DNA of 64,000 nt, from contig JALRME010000002.1 in the NCBI GenBank assembly GCA_026120035.1, positions 1,488,001 through 1,552,000 of the forward strand, in the 5' to 3' direction. Source of the DNA: Coleophoma eucalyptorum. Taxonomy: Eukaryota > Ascomycota > Leotiomycetes > Helotiales > Dermateaceae. The first letter of the stretch is position 1. Every line of letters begins with the position of its first letter. Both the position numbers and the translations under genes were made by a program. The notes below the pieces were generated by a model. It ran no database searches. It was not told the DNA's origin and saw only the letters and a list, made by a program, of their open reading frames with translations. Of the stretch, positions 33,290-44,447 are shown one piece after another.

Positions 33290-36200
33290 TCAATCTTCCT
33301 CATCCTCTCTCCAGCCGCCTCTTAAGACCAAGAAGCGCTTCACCCTACTCCTCATGCTTTGAATACTCCTCCCAAGAGCCTCGCCCCACAGCTCCTCCAC
33401 ACAGCGGACCTTTTCCTTCAAATCATCTGTCAACCGTTTTTCCTCGTCTCGTTCCACTGCCGCGAGTTCTCTTTTGACAGTTTCCGGATGTTCGCCTTGC
33501 ACCACTCGCTGAGACTCCATCAGTCTGCAGTTTGCTAGCGTGACAACACTCTTAACTTCGTGTAGAAGACAGAGCAGATTCGTCTGGCTCTCGATGAATT
33601 GGTACGTAGATTTCTCTGCGTGTTCGAGGAGAGAGTGAAGGTATTGCATCGGGAACTGGTGATAGCTTGGATTCTCATCAAGCTCAGCAGCGGGGACTTG
33701 GATGTTGAAGCCGTCCAGGTTCCGTGGGATCTTCTCAATGAGATGTGCCAGATTTGGCGCAATGTCCCAGAATGCGCTCAGTTGTACTTCGACTCCTCGC
33801 ACTACGTTTTCTTCAACGACATCCATGAATTCTTCTGTCCGCTTCAAGCATTCTTGTTCAAATGCGAGTTTCCGCTTCCCAGCGTCTTCTGCAAAGAAAG
33901 CCTTGGCCGAATCGGCTTTGGCTTGGTTCCCAGTGAGGGCGTAAGGGCTTATGACCATATCTCTATAGCGATCATTTCTATCTGACAAGAGATCGAAAAC
34001 TTCTTTGTGAAGTTGCTCTCGGGCTTCAAAAATCCATTTCAGCAAGGTTAGTTTTTCGAGCAGCTCTGGTTGCTCGTCGCCTTCTTCTTGCGTGAGATTT
34101 GGAGATTGTTCCTGTGCGTCCACAAAAAGCTGGGAGCGAAGCTGTGTAAACAGAGTTGTAGCGCGATCTATACGTTCCATAAGTAAATCGTTCAAAGGAA
34201 TCACAACCTTTGACTGAAATTCTTCAAATGAGGCTTTCAAGGCTTCTTTGGTCTTCTCCGCTTCCGAAGTCACTGCTGCATTCTCGACATTTGCAGCTTC
34301 GCTGTAGGACATTTCACCATTCTCGACTGCTCGTTGAATGTTTGTTCGAAGTGAGTGCCTTCTCTTCGATGCAGCCGCTGTAAGATCCTCCCCGATTTGG
34401 TTGTCAGAGGCGAGAAACCGATCCTTGGTCTCCTCAACTTCTGCAAAGTCCGACAACATTCGTACGGTTTTCCTGATTGAAGTGAGGTCTGGATGATTAT
34501 TATTCACAGCAGGATGGTGACGCGGGAAAGGTGGTGGTAATGTCACAAAACGTGAGACATCCAGGTGATTAGGGTTCGGAGTGAAGGGCGGCGGTGAGAA
34601 TGCTGCTGGAGATTTGCTTGGCGTTTGAACTGGTGTTGAAATTGATTCTTGCTCGTGTAGCCCAACTTTTTCTGGAGGATACTCATCGGCTGCATAGCCA
34701 GCTTGTCTGCTAGAGCCTCCACCGGAGGTTTCACCGGGTTGGCCGTCTCTATTATCGTACTGTAATGCTTCCCTCAACTCTTTGGGCATTCCCATATACT
34801 TTGATTCTCTCTTTGAACGCTGTCCAAGACGTGTAGATGGTGTACCAGTTGAGCCCTCTTGACTAAGCTCCCACCATCTACTCGATGGTCTACCTCTGGA
34901 ATCAGATCCATCCGGCGCCTCACTAACACTCATACTAGGTATTGGTGACAGCGAAGGCATATATGTTGTCCACCATGTCGATTCCGCTCGTGGTAGACCT
35001 GGCGAAAGAGGCTCGCGTCCGGGCGATGGTTCAGTATTAGATTGTGCAATTTCTTGTACTGCCCCGACTAACGATCCTCGGTGGGATCTTGGTCCTATAG
35101 ATGATTCTGGTGTGAAACCACTTGAGCGTGAAGTGGTAGACTCTCTGCGACCACTATTATATGGCCGGAACAGATCACGAGTTAATTCCAGGATCTCAGA
35201 GCCCATAGCATCAATAGCACTAGCATACCGATCTCTACGAAGTCGAGACTCGGTCACTATAAAGTCCGCAAATATGCGCACCCTTTCTTCATCACTAGAA
35301 GCGGCGGCTTCCTTTTCAGCAAAGGCTTTATGACGCTCTGCGGCAGCACGAGCAAAGTGATCTGCTGGCGAAGCCCGAGAAACATGACTTATACTAGACT
35401 GCCGTGAGGTAGGTCTAGATGGCGTTAAAGGAGCTGGCATCGCTGTATCATGGTTTGGCATATGCAGGATGTGAGATATCGGACGTGTAGAAGGCGATCC
35501 TAAAGTCAAATTGGACTGAGGAGGTGGAGTTGGCAGTGCTTTTGGTGGAACTGCTGGGGAACTTTCCATAAATGTAGCCCTGCTATGATTTGGGGAGAAT
35601 GGGGGCGTTGGGGCATCTATGCGAGCTGAGGAATTGAGTGGGCGAGGGGTAGAGCCTCTAGAGCCACTGCTTGGCTGGACTGGTGTATTCCGTTGAGATA
35701 AGTCAGAGGTCTTTGGTGTTTCTGTTCGACGAGATCCAGCACTCTGTGGAGTCGACCTCGTGATGGTTGGCCGCTGTGTCAATACGTTTGTTGGAACAAC
35801 AATATCTGAAGGTGTGATCGATTCTGCCCAAGGATTGTTCGATGGTTCTTCTGGGGCAACGTTTTTACCGGTTCTACTTTCACTTCGTCTCTCTCTAATA
35901 CTCTTTGGCTCGCCTCTCAAGGCCCTTGATCTTGCTAAGCCTGATGAACTAGACCCTGAATTCGAATCGCCGGCAGTGCCAGATATAGTACTCGAGGTAA
36001 TGCTCGACGTATCTATAGTCAAGCCCCGATTAGGCGATCGGCCTCTATTGGTTATGTCTTCATCCACCCATCCAGCTGGCGTTGGAGGAACTGGGCCTAA
36101 GTTCGACAATGGAGCTAAAGTGCGACGCACTGGAGGTGAATTCACATGATCACTAGAGCGGCCCATACTTTGTGACCTGGACTGCGGAGGAGGACCTGGC

Positions 36201-37037
36201 GGCGGCGGCGGCAGTGGCATTCCAGGTTCCCATCTAGATGATGAGGACCCACGTGAGCGTGAGGATGAAGGTGTGCTTGTTGCCCCGGCTGACACAGCTC
36301 TTCGAGCAGCAGGGGGCCGCGAGCCTTCCAGTGAGATATCGTCATCGTTGTTTGTATTAATAGGTTCAGTAGATTGCAGCGTGAGTGGTGGGGGTCGCCG
36401 TGACACAATCTCCCGATTGACATTAATAGCAAGATGAGACACCTCTGGTGCGGTTCTCCGTGTGAAGGGTGAAATATTTAACAAGTTTCGAGGCCTATCA
36501 CTTGATGCAGTTCTCCGAGAATTGGGTGGAGGGGCGAATGCAAGCTCTGAAGAGACATCGTGAACATTTCCTAAAGAGAGCTCGCCTCGAGTAGCAGGCG
36601 ATGCAGCAGAAGCAGAACCACTTTCTTCAGCAGCTATCAAAGACGCACGGTTACTTCGTGGAGGGGAATAAGGTGGAGGCCCCGGAACTATAACTGGCAA
36701 GGCATCAGCACTTTTATTACAGACACGAGAATACAAGCAAAGCAAACTATGTCCATCAGAAATTAAAGCTACCTTCGGGGTCATATGTAGACTGAGGCCG
36801 GAAGTGAGAGCTGTGTTGGGTAGCTTGACTGGGCGAGCTGGTCCACTGCAGCGGATTGTACTCTTGCACGGAGCTCGAAGGCGTATAAGTTGATGGGTTA
36901 TAGCCAAAAGGCGTGCTCAACGAAGTGCCAGAAAGGGCTGAAGTTGGAGTCTGGTGCACTTGGTGGGTTGCCAGAGAAGTCGTGATGGGATTCAGTTCAA
37001 TCCGCCGGCGAGCAGAAGGATCTCTCAGGTTGCTCAT
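33290..37037 (-). CDS. large uncharacterised protein: Ser/Pro-rich disordered half plus helical C terminus
   Basis: Two exons (37037-36773 and 36693-33290, 79-nt intron, phase 1) give 1222 residues from an ATG that begins MSNLRDPSARRRIELNPITT. I do not recognise the family. The first roughly 800 residues are rich in Ser, Pro, Arg and Thr with proline runs (MPLPPPPPGPPPQSRSQS, GPPPYSPPRSNR) and many SP/TP and RRxS-like sites, consistent with a phosphorylated scaffold that could bind SH3 or WW domains. The last roughly 400 residues, from LTSIRKTVRMLSDFAEVEET on, are predicted mostly helical and charged (EAEKTKEALKASFEEFQSKV, LMERIDRATTLFTQLRSQLF, KSTYQFIESQTNLLCLLHEV), with coiled-coil character and no catalytic motif. 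No signal peptide or membrane span is visible. The long unbroken frame and codon structure make it a real gene; function unknown. Confidence 0.85.
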
Positions 37038-38654
37038 TGTTGTGTCTTAAAATAGATTTGAGCACCCCCACACTCTGCGGAGTACGCCAACCTTCGTCTG
37101 CAATGGACGGCGTTGCGCACGACTCATCAGGATGGCCAGCAGAGAGTTGACTTGGAGCTGCCGATGGCGACTGAAGAAGTGAGGGCACCCGGCCTTCCTT
37201 ATGGTCTCTGGCCACGAGCATAGTGCAGAGAACCAGAGCAGAGTCGTCCGTGTACATGTATAGGAGTATTTCCACCCATGCTACTTGGTGCTTCGAGGTG
37301 CATTTGACCTCTGTCCATTTGTGCAGGGTCCAAAAATGGCGAGGACGATCATTGGAGAGGATTTAAGCATGCCGAACTAACAATGACTCTCATCCTGGTG
37401 ACAGATTACGAGTAGCGAATAGCATCGTGCAGCCTGCGGTAAAGTTGTGCAGGGCTGTTGGACGGCGCTTACAGACTTCATGCCACACGCATCTCAGTGT
37501 GGAGAGTGGACTGTGCGAGGGGTTGTTTGGTGATGACTTCTGCAGCTATCACCATTGCGATGCAAGCTTAACGAACGGAGTGCTTTGGTCAAAAGATATG
37601 GCGTTGTAGTGCATGTAAATCCATGTGAAATTTAGCTTCGAGTGAGCAGGAAGGTCTGGAGAACAAGGACACGAGCTGTCCGGTATCATTCCGACGGGAT
37701 AACTCATGTAGCTAAGTTTACGCACTCTCATTTATATGCACTTAGATGGCAGTTCTCGTCAAGTGCCGACCAACCACCCATGTACTTCTAGTATCGTAGT
37801 GCTTGTACTTCCATCATATAAATCGTCCGCACCACAGAGAAGCAGTATCAGTTTGCAACAATTAAATGTGATGTTACAAATACACCATATCAACGAGAGC
37901 TATGCACATCTCGCACCATTTTCCAGAGCCCGTAGCCGAGGAGACATGTCATAATCATTGGCTTGGTGACTGTACATAGAGCTTAAATTCCAAAATAGAT
38001 CCGAGGCGTCGGTGAGCACATTTTTGGACTGTAAATGGTAAATCAAGATTGAAAAGGGAGCTATCGTGGTCACGGCTCTTAGATAGGAAACTTGTCTGTG
38101 CCGCATTGTCTGAAGCTCCTCCAATCCTCCGAAATGTACTATTCTGGTGATGATATTTTATTGAAGCTCATCTGAATCTGGCTCAGCCATACACTCGCTT
38201 CCCGGCGTCGGACTGAGCTATCACCTAGCAAGAGGAAACATTGCACATTCGAGGACCCAGACCTTGCCAGCCGTAAATGATAGACACTGGTCTTGGACTT
38301 TCAGTGCGCTGTGATCGTAAATCTAGACGTGCTTATTGATATACAGGTTCGTCCTTTGTCCAAATTTCCAGCTTCGCCTCCGCCATGCATTCGCTGACGA
38401 TTACCATTCCCAAAACCAACGAACGCCGCCACGAAATCGAAACTGGTGGTTACAATGAGGTTGAAACTATTGGCTCAAGTAATCTTCACTTGCTTCTCGC
38501 CGGGAGATTACTTCGCCGACCGTTGTGTGAATGAGTGAGTCGTTTTGGGCGCATGTTCAGAAGACCATCCAAAGCTTCCAACCTTGACCTAACCTTGACT
38601 CAATGGTCAGGTAGGAGACAGGCAACTCAAAGTAGCCCTCTGTGTAATTATAAT
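37038..38654. other. intergenic region, no gene seen
   Basis: About 1.6 kb between two minus-strand genes, with the promoter of the large unknown gene on the left and the FMC1 3' flank on the right. Frames of 60-92 codons have no recognisable content. Confidence 0.45.
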
Positions 38655-38987
38655 TTACTTCTTGTTGGATGAACCATCTGCTGTGTTACCAGCATCAAAC
38701 TCGACTGGTAAGTCCATTCCCACCCGCCTAGCAGTCAGCCGGACTCTTTCCTCCTCATCCATGTTCATTCCTGGATTGTATCTCTCTAGAAGAGTCGCGT
38801 ACATGCGTTGCGCCTTAACGTATTGAAGAAATTGCTCTGCTTGCTCGATTGGTGTAGCATTTTTGGACGCGATAGTGCTACGAATTCGTTGCTGAAGCGG
38901 TGTTCTGGCAGACGATAGTGGTCGGGATGGTAATTCGCGAAGGAAAGATCGATAGATTGAGCGGAGTTTGGTAGTATTGGTAGCCAT
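38655..38987 (-). CDS. fmc1: ATP synthase assembly factor FMC1-like, mitochondrial
   Basis: A single-exon gene of 110 residues. It begins with the basic segment KLRSIYRSFLRELPSRPLSS, an LYR-like helix typical of Fmc1 and related small mitochondrial assembly factors. QFLQYVKAQRMYATLLERYN and PGMNMDEEERVRLTARRVGM follow, which I recognise from fungal FMC1 proteins. Yeast Fmc1 helps fold and assemble the F1 sector of ATP synthase in the matrix, working with Atp12. The tail after DLPVEFDAGN is poorly ordered. The gene is divergent from an EngB-type GTPase only 175 bp away. The main alternative is another small LYR-motif protein (complex I, II or III assembly), but the NMDEEERVRLTARRVG block favours FMC1. 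Confidence 0.78.
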   Translation of the reverse strand: MATNTTKLRSIYRSFLRELPSRPLSSARTPLQQRIRSTIASKNATPIEQAEQFLQYVKAQRMYATLLERYNPGMNMDEEERVRLTARRVGMDLPVEFDAGNTADGSSNKK

Positions 38988-39162
38988 TTTGTGACGATGG
39001 ATTGTAAATGATTATTGATGTTGTTGATGTATGGGGAACAACTTAATGAGCTCCTAAATTTTTGGGCAGCTGCGAGTCGGCGGGCGAAAGCTCCGCCGAT
39101 CTCAGCCTCGGCCTGCAAAATCCATTTCACGTTCCTCCACGAGAATTCTACCAAGCAACTCG
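38988..39162. promoter_or_regulatory. compact bidirectional promoter between FMC1 and the EngB-type GTPase
   Basis: Only 175 bp separate the two start codons, so both core promoters must overlap here. A run of ATTGTTGTTGATGTATGG-like sequence lies near FMC1. No perfect TATA or CCAAT box was identified. The sharing is inferred from geometry. Confidence 0.5.
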
Positions 39163-40140
39163 ATGTCAACTTTTCTAAAGCTGCAGCCATGTACACGCTG
39201 CGGAATCGGAAAGTTCGTCCAAAATCCCAAATCATTTTTCAATAAACATCAATACTCTTTTGCTTCGTTTCCAGATTCTTCCAAACTCTCGACGTCAAAA
39301 GCCTTGAGCCTTGATCCATCTGTGCTTTCTTATCATTGGGACACACTTCCTCCAACAGTTGGCCAACTCAAACATGCATCTCAGTTCTTTACCAAGAAGC
39401 CTCCAGCTTTCTTATGGTCTGCCGAGAAGTTCAAGGCAATGGCCTATGGCGATTCGCCAGAAGTCTGCTTTCTAGGCCGATCCAACGTCGGAAAATCTTC
39501 TCTGTTAAATGCTCTACTTGGGGACAAGATTGCGCACACATCGTCCAAGCCGGGAAGGACGCGACTAATGAATGCGTTTGCTGTAGGAGGCGCAGAAGAT
39601 AATGGGAAGAATCGATTGGTGGTTCTGGATATGCCGGGATATGGCAAAGGAGGTCGAGCAGAATGGGGCCTGCAGATTTTGAAATACTTGGAAAAGAGGA
39701 AGCAACTGACTATGGCATTTCTCTTAGTCGACTCGGAACATGGGGTAAAGGAGAGTGACAAGCAGCTGCTTGCAATGTTTAGAGAAAAGGGAGTGCCTTT
39801 TCAAGTCATCCTTTCAAAGGTGGATCGCATACTGTTCGACGGCAGTCGAAGCTTGAGTGACAATGCGAAGCAATTCCGGCTGTCTAATCTGAGAAGGACT
39901 ATGGAGAGTGTTCAAGCCGTGGTACAACCCGATACAGAAGACGAAGCAGGTGGTGTAGGAGAGGTCATAGCATGCAGCAGTGAGAAGCGTATTGATGGAG
40001 ATTTGCTAGGCATCAACGCAGTCAGATTTGCCATGCTAAGAGCAGCAAAGCTCGAGCGAAAGCCAAAGATAAAAGAGACCAGACCTGTTGAGATTGTCTC
40101 GTTTGACGATCTGTACGGTAGAATGAAACCTACTGGCTGA
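39163..40140 (+). CDS. EngB/YihA-type GTP-binding protein, probably mitochondrial
   Basis: A single-exon gene of 325 residues in the TrmE-Era-EngA-EngB GTPase superfamily, similar to bacterial YihA/YsxC and human GTPBP8, which act in large ribosomal subunit assembly. The G motifs are visible: G1 GRSNVGKSS, a switch I region TSSKPGRTRLMN, G3 DMPGYG, G4 SKVD and G5-like CSSEKR. The first roughly 90 residues (MSTFLKLQPCTRCGIGKFVQ...) are an extension with a basic, Ser-rich profile that could serve mitochondrial targeting, then LKHASQFFTKKPPAFLW leads into the G domain. A short insert (VVQPDTEDEAGGVGE) sits before G5. The divergent partner is an ATP synthase assembly factor, in keeping with a mitochondrial role. 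Superfamily assignment is firm; mitochondrial location and ribosome role are inferred. Confidence 0.88.
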   Translation: MSTFLKLQPCTRCGIGKFVQNPKSFFNKHQYSFASFPDSSKLSTSKALSLDPSVLSYHWDTLPPTVGQLKHASQFFTKKPPAFLWSAEKFKAMAYGDSPEVCFLGRSNVGKSSLLNALLGDKIAHTSSKPGRTRLMNAFAVGGAEDNGKNRLVVLDMPGYGKGGRAEWGLQILKYLEKRKQLTMAFLLVDSEHGVKESDKQLLAMFREKGVPFQVILSKVDRILFDGSRSLSDNAKQFRLSNLRRTMESVQAVVQPDTEDEAGGVGEVIACSSEKRIDGDLLGINAVRFAMLRAAKLERKPKIKETRPVEIVSFDDLYGRMKPTG

Positions 40141-41363
40141 GAGTATGGGGAATGACACCAAGTCGATACCATAGAGATCCTATGTTGGATCAACTATATG
40201 CTAAGAGACTCAATTATCTTAGCAAACGCCAGCAAAACATATCGACACCGAGACGGCAGCTGGAACGGTAGATGCTCCTGTAACAGATTCGCGCCTTCTT
40301 ACTCGGGCACAGGTCTGCGAAGATTAACGCCCTGAGACAATGACTCTCAACCCAGATGGGCAATGTGAGGACTTGGAAATGTCTTTATATGCATGAGGCG
40401 GTGTCTTGAAAAGAGTAAAAACCTCGGGTACGGCTCGAGAACACACAGCTAGGCAGAAGAGAAAGACTGTACGTCATGATAAGAAATTTACTGTATTTCT
40501 GAAAAAGAAAAATGCTTGAAAAATAATGTGAGCTTAAATCATTTATAAAAGCTGCCACATAGGGAGTGTCCATAAGTTTGTAGCGTGTATGTGGAGTCTG
40601 TAAGTACTCAAGCATCAAGTACAAATCCCTCTCCAGAGTCTATAAATAAAATTCGCCAGTAAAATCATCGCAGGGAGGATGGTGGGAGTCGGCTCGGTAC
40701 CTTAAGGCTATCGGACGGACTGAGATTGGAGTCTGGGGAGAGACGATGCCTTACACAAACAGTAAGGGGGTAAAAAGACAACGGAGAAGCGGGCTATTAT
40801 TACTCTTTGGAAGTTCGCCGAGATAGCCGTGACTGGAAATATATCAACCAAATTTTCCTTCCCCAAAATCATGCAGGAAAAAAGAACGAAGAAAGATTCG
40901 AGACTATCGAGCACGTGACTGTACAAGACAAGCCCGGTCATGCGCTAGAATCGTCATCGTATGGTTCTTGCTGGTCGAGCTTGAGGCAACTTTGTTCGTC
41001 TGAGCCACTCCGGATTATGCGACATTTGTACCGACGCAGGAATTATATGCTACTTCTGGGCCACCATTGAACTCATATTTGGTTATTGCATCGTAAATCC
41101 TCAAATCAATCAGCATTCACCTTTTACCTCCACCTTCATCACCGTGTACGGCAGAGCGGGGACCGATCGTAATCTATCCTAGGGAAGCAAGCGACGACAT
41201 CGCGCCTCAGCCCAACCACCGCTTCTTAGAAACCTCTCCACCGATACGATATCGCAAAGCTGCTTGCACAGCTGTAGACAATCAAGTGCAAACACATCTG
41301 CGGGCTCTATACACTATACTCTAGCATTGCTGGCCTTGTTGAGTCGATCCCATCTCGCCCATC
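40141..41363. other. intergenic region upstream of epsin
   Basis: About 1.2 kb between two same-strand genes. The middle (40480-40660) is AT-rich. The last 250 bp are the epsin leader and promoter. No gene, repeat or RNA is visible. Confidence 0.45.
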
Positions 41364-43206
41364 ATGTCGAAGGTTATGAGAAGCGTCAAGAACGTGACGA
41401 AAGGATATTCGTCCGTTCAGGTCAAGGTTCGGAATGGTAGGCATCTTCTACCATCGGAAGCAAGCATATACTGATCGCTATAGCTACGAGCAACGACCCA
41501 TGGGGACCTACGGGAACAGAGATGAGTGAGATCTCACAAATGACATTCAACTCGTAAGCGCTCCCCTGAATCGCGGAAGCTTGGATCTAACGACTACAGC
41601 TCAAACGAGTTCTACGAGATCATGGACATGTTGGATAAGAGGTTGAACGATAAAGGCAAGAATTGGCGGCACGTGTTGAAGGCCTTGAAGGTTCTCGATT
41701 ATTGTCTCCATGAAGGCTCCGAATTGGTTGTCACTTGGGCGCATAAGAACCTTTATATCATCAAAACGTTGAGGGAATTCCAGTACATCGACGAGGACGG
41801 CCGCGATGTCGGACAGAACAGTCAGTATTGCCGGAGCGGCTTGCTTGTAATTACACTAACTGGAATTAGTTCGTGTCTCTGCCAAGGAGCTTACGTCTTT
41901 GATTCTGGACGAGGAGCGCCTGCGAGCGGAGCGCAGCGACCGCAAGAATTGGAAGTCTAGAGTAACTGGAATCGAAGAATATGGTAGCCCCACTAACGAT
42001 ACACCCCGGAGACAACCAAGACCACAACGCGCGCAGCGTGCAGATGAGGAGGATGCAGAATACCGACTTGCAATCGAAGCCAGCAAGTATCAGGAGGAAG
42101 AGGACCGAAAGAAACGTCAAAGCAAACATGGGGAGCCTGACGATGATGATTTGGCTAAAGCAATTAAGCTCAGCAAGGAAGAAGAAGAGCTACGGAGGCG
42201 AGAACTTGAAGATCAGAACGCACAATCCTTATTTGACGATGACCCTATTCAGGTTGCTCAACCAACAGGATTCAATCAGGGATACCAGCAGCAGGGTGCT
42301 GTAGACTGGTCAGGCAATCCGATCGATTCAGGAATGCAACAGCAGCCCACTGGCTTCTACTCGCAGCCTACAGGCTTTCAAAGCCAGCCAACAGGATACC
42401 AGAATGGATTCTCCAATGGATTTAATGCCCAGCCAACTGGATTCGACCCGTATGGTCAACAGCAACCACAACAATTTCAGCCACAACAGACTGGCTTCAA
42501 TCCATACCAGCAAACGTCAAGTCCTTTCCAACAGCAAGCCCAAGACGTTCCACCCATGCCAACAGGAACTAATAATCCATGGGCCACGAATCAGCAGACA
42601 CAAGTTCAAGCCTTGCAACCAATGAAAACTGGCTCTAACAATCCCTTTGCATCTTCTTTCGCAAGACCTCAAACTGCTCAGCCCACGAAGCCAACTCTTG
42701 CAACCTTGCAAGAGCAGAAGACGTTGTCCCATTTCAACAGCATCTCGAACTTCCATAGCCAGCCGGCGCAGCAAGCACAGCCAGCACAACCACCAAAGCC
42801 ACAAAATGAGCATGAAGCAAGGTTGAATGCTTTATTGGCCAGTGGTGATGGCATGGATACATTCGGAAACACTGGTAATTTGCGTATTCCAGCCCAGCAT
42901 ACCGCACCAGGGACTTTCGTCAACAGTGCAGGAGCAGGCCTTAATAAGCTTCATAGCCAGCAAACAGGAACAAATCCCTTCCTACAAACCCAATTTACAG
43001 GAATGCCCCAGACATCTTATGGGGGGAACACAAGCGGGTTTGGAGGTGGCGGGTTTGGAGCCGCAAGCCATCAAATGCCAGCCGCTACAGGCCCAGCGGG
43101 CATGGCGAATGGATTTGGAGGTGGTTATGGAGCCCAACAATCAAGCAATCCATTTGGCGCTAGACCACAACAGCAGAACGGGGGTGGTGACTTGATACAA
43201 TTTTAA
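41364..43206 (+). CDS. ent1: epsin (ENTH domain endocytic adaptor, Ent1/Ent2 type)
   Basis: Clathrin adaptor that binds PtdIns(4,5)P2 and ubiquitinated cargo at endocytic sites. Four exons (41364-41436, 41484-41553, 41600-41820, 41870-43206) give 566 residues. The ENTH domain covers about residues 1-140: MRSVKNVTKGYSSVQVKVRN, ATSNDPWGPTGTEM, NWRHVLKALKVLDYCLHEGS and LYIIKTLREFQYIDEDGRDV. Two ubiquitin-interacting motifs follow (AEYRLAIEASKYQEE and DLAKAIKLSKEEEE). The disordered tail has repeated PTGF/QTGF motifs, NPF motifs for EH-domain partners (NNPFAS, TNPFLQ, SNPFGA) and a C-terminal GGDLIQF, which fits the clathrin-box end of yeast epsins. Two LxxQxTG words (LHSQQTG, LQTQFTG) match the Ark1/Prk1 kinase site known for yeast endocytic proteins. 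Identity is secure. Confidence 0.95.
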
Positions 43207-43704
43207 GTAGACAATTGACACGAGGCAAAGAGGCCTAATTTTTTACCTTCATTAGCACTGCTTGCTGAAGGAGCATGCGTGCGGGCAAAAGTTCACTTGC
43301 AAGCAGGAGAGCTTAGGAGTTCATTAATTCTTCAATGGAGCGCACATTTGAAATGAGCATGGCTAAGGAAAATATGCTGGATTGGGGTTTGATACCTTTT
43401 CATTGTCTTGTAGGTAGTTCAGTTTAGATTGGGTGAGAAGAAGCACATTCACGAGCGCATGGATGTACCAATAATTGTGTAATGGATGCTTATACACAAA
43501 GAAAGTGTGCCAGGATCTGAACACAAGATTTTAATATCCGTTCTTCCAAATAAACTCAACCATTACTCCATGACTCCTATCGCTTTGCATGCTACCTCAG
43601 AATACTGGATAACTCAATAACACCCAGCAATGCATCGGAACAGAAGGTTCTTCCACAACCACCTTCAAGCCTTGTCGTGGGCCTGGTTAACAATCGGCTG
43701 GGAA
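43207..43704. other. convergent 3' flanks of epsin and the EF-hand gene
   Basis: A 0.5 kb stretch between two converging genes, holding only 3' flanking sequence. Nothing coding or repetitive was found. Confidence 0.5.
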
Positions 43705-44447
43705 TCACCCCATGCAAATGCCCACGAATTCTTCCTTCCCTACTCCTCCTTTCCCTTCGAGGTCAAACTCTTCAATCATGGCAACCAACTCCTCCTCCTC
43801 GAGCCCCTCGCCTAATTCCCTTGCAACCCTCCTCAAGTCCTCCAAACTGATTACCCCCTTATTGTCGGTATCAAAAAGCGCGAAAGCTCTCAGAATCTCA
43901 TCTCTGGGGTCTCGCTGACCGATAAGCGTCGCAGCTATGCTCTGGAAAGCTGGAAGAGTCAAGAGCAAGCGAGACGGAGGAGTCTGAGCTTGATGTTGTA
44001 GGTTATTGGCTTGGGAGGGCGGTGGAATCCCATGCGTGGTGAGTAGGGAGAGAATCTCGGATTTGGGAAGCTCGAACCCGAGGGCTTTAAGAGACACTTT
44101 GAATTCGTGGTAGTCAATCCGTTGATCTTTGTCAAGATCGAATAATCCAAACTATGTCAGTTAGTAACTACCTTAGTATTAATTGGTTGGGAAGAACTTC
44201 TTACCGCTTCATTGATCTCTTCTCGTTGCTCATCTGTGAGCGCATTCAATGGGTTGGACGACCCCACCGCTGCCTCTCGCTGAGCTCGCTCACGCTCTTG
44301 TCTTTCACGTTCTAGCCTTGCATTCTCTCTAGTTGCAGAGGAGGCTCCGAACCCTGATGGTCCAGTGCTGCCGGGGAGCTTTCCATGGATCGTACTGCTA
44401 TATGGCCGCGAGGGGAATGCAGGGTGAGACTGCGAAGCTGATGCCAT
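43705..44447 (-). CDS. centrin/Cdc31-like EF-hand protein
   Basis: Two exons (44447-44205, 44151-43705) give 229 residues. The first roughly 75 residues are disordered and charged (RENARLERERQERERAQREA), then LTDEQREEINEAFGLFDLDK enters the EF-hand core. Hand 1 (DLDKDQRIDYHE) is canonical. The hand 2 region (KALGFELPKSEILSLLTTHG) is degenerate and carries an insert rich in Pro, Gln and Asn (PPPSQANNLQHQAQTPPS). Hand 3 (DTDNKGVISLED) is near canonical, and hand 4 (DLEGKGGVGKEE) has Gly in place of some ligands. The order EEINEAF, ALGFELPKSEI, RDPRDEILRAFALFDTDNKG is that of centrins, which act at the spindle pole body and, as Cdc31, at nuclear-pore export complexes. The long N terminus and the insert are unusual. 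Calmodulin is less likely because of these extras. Confidence 0.85.
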
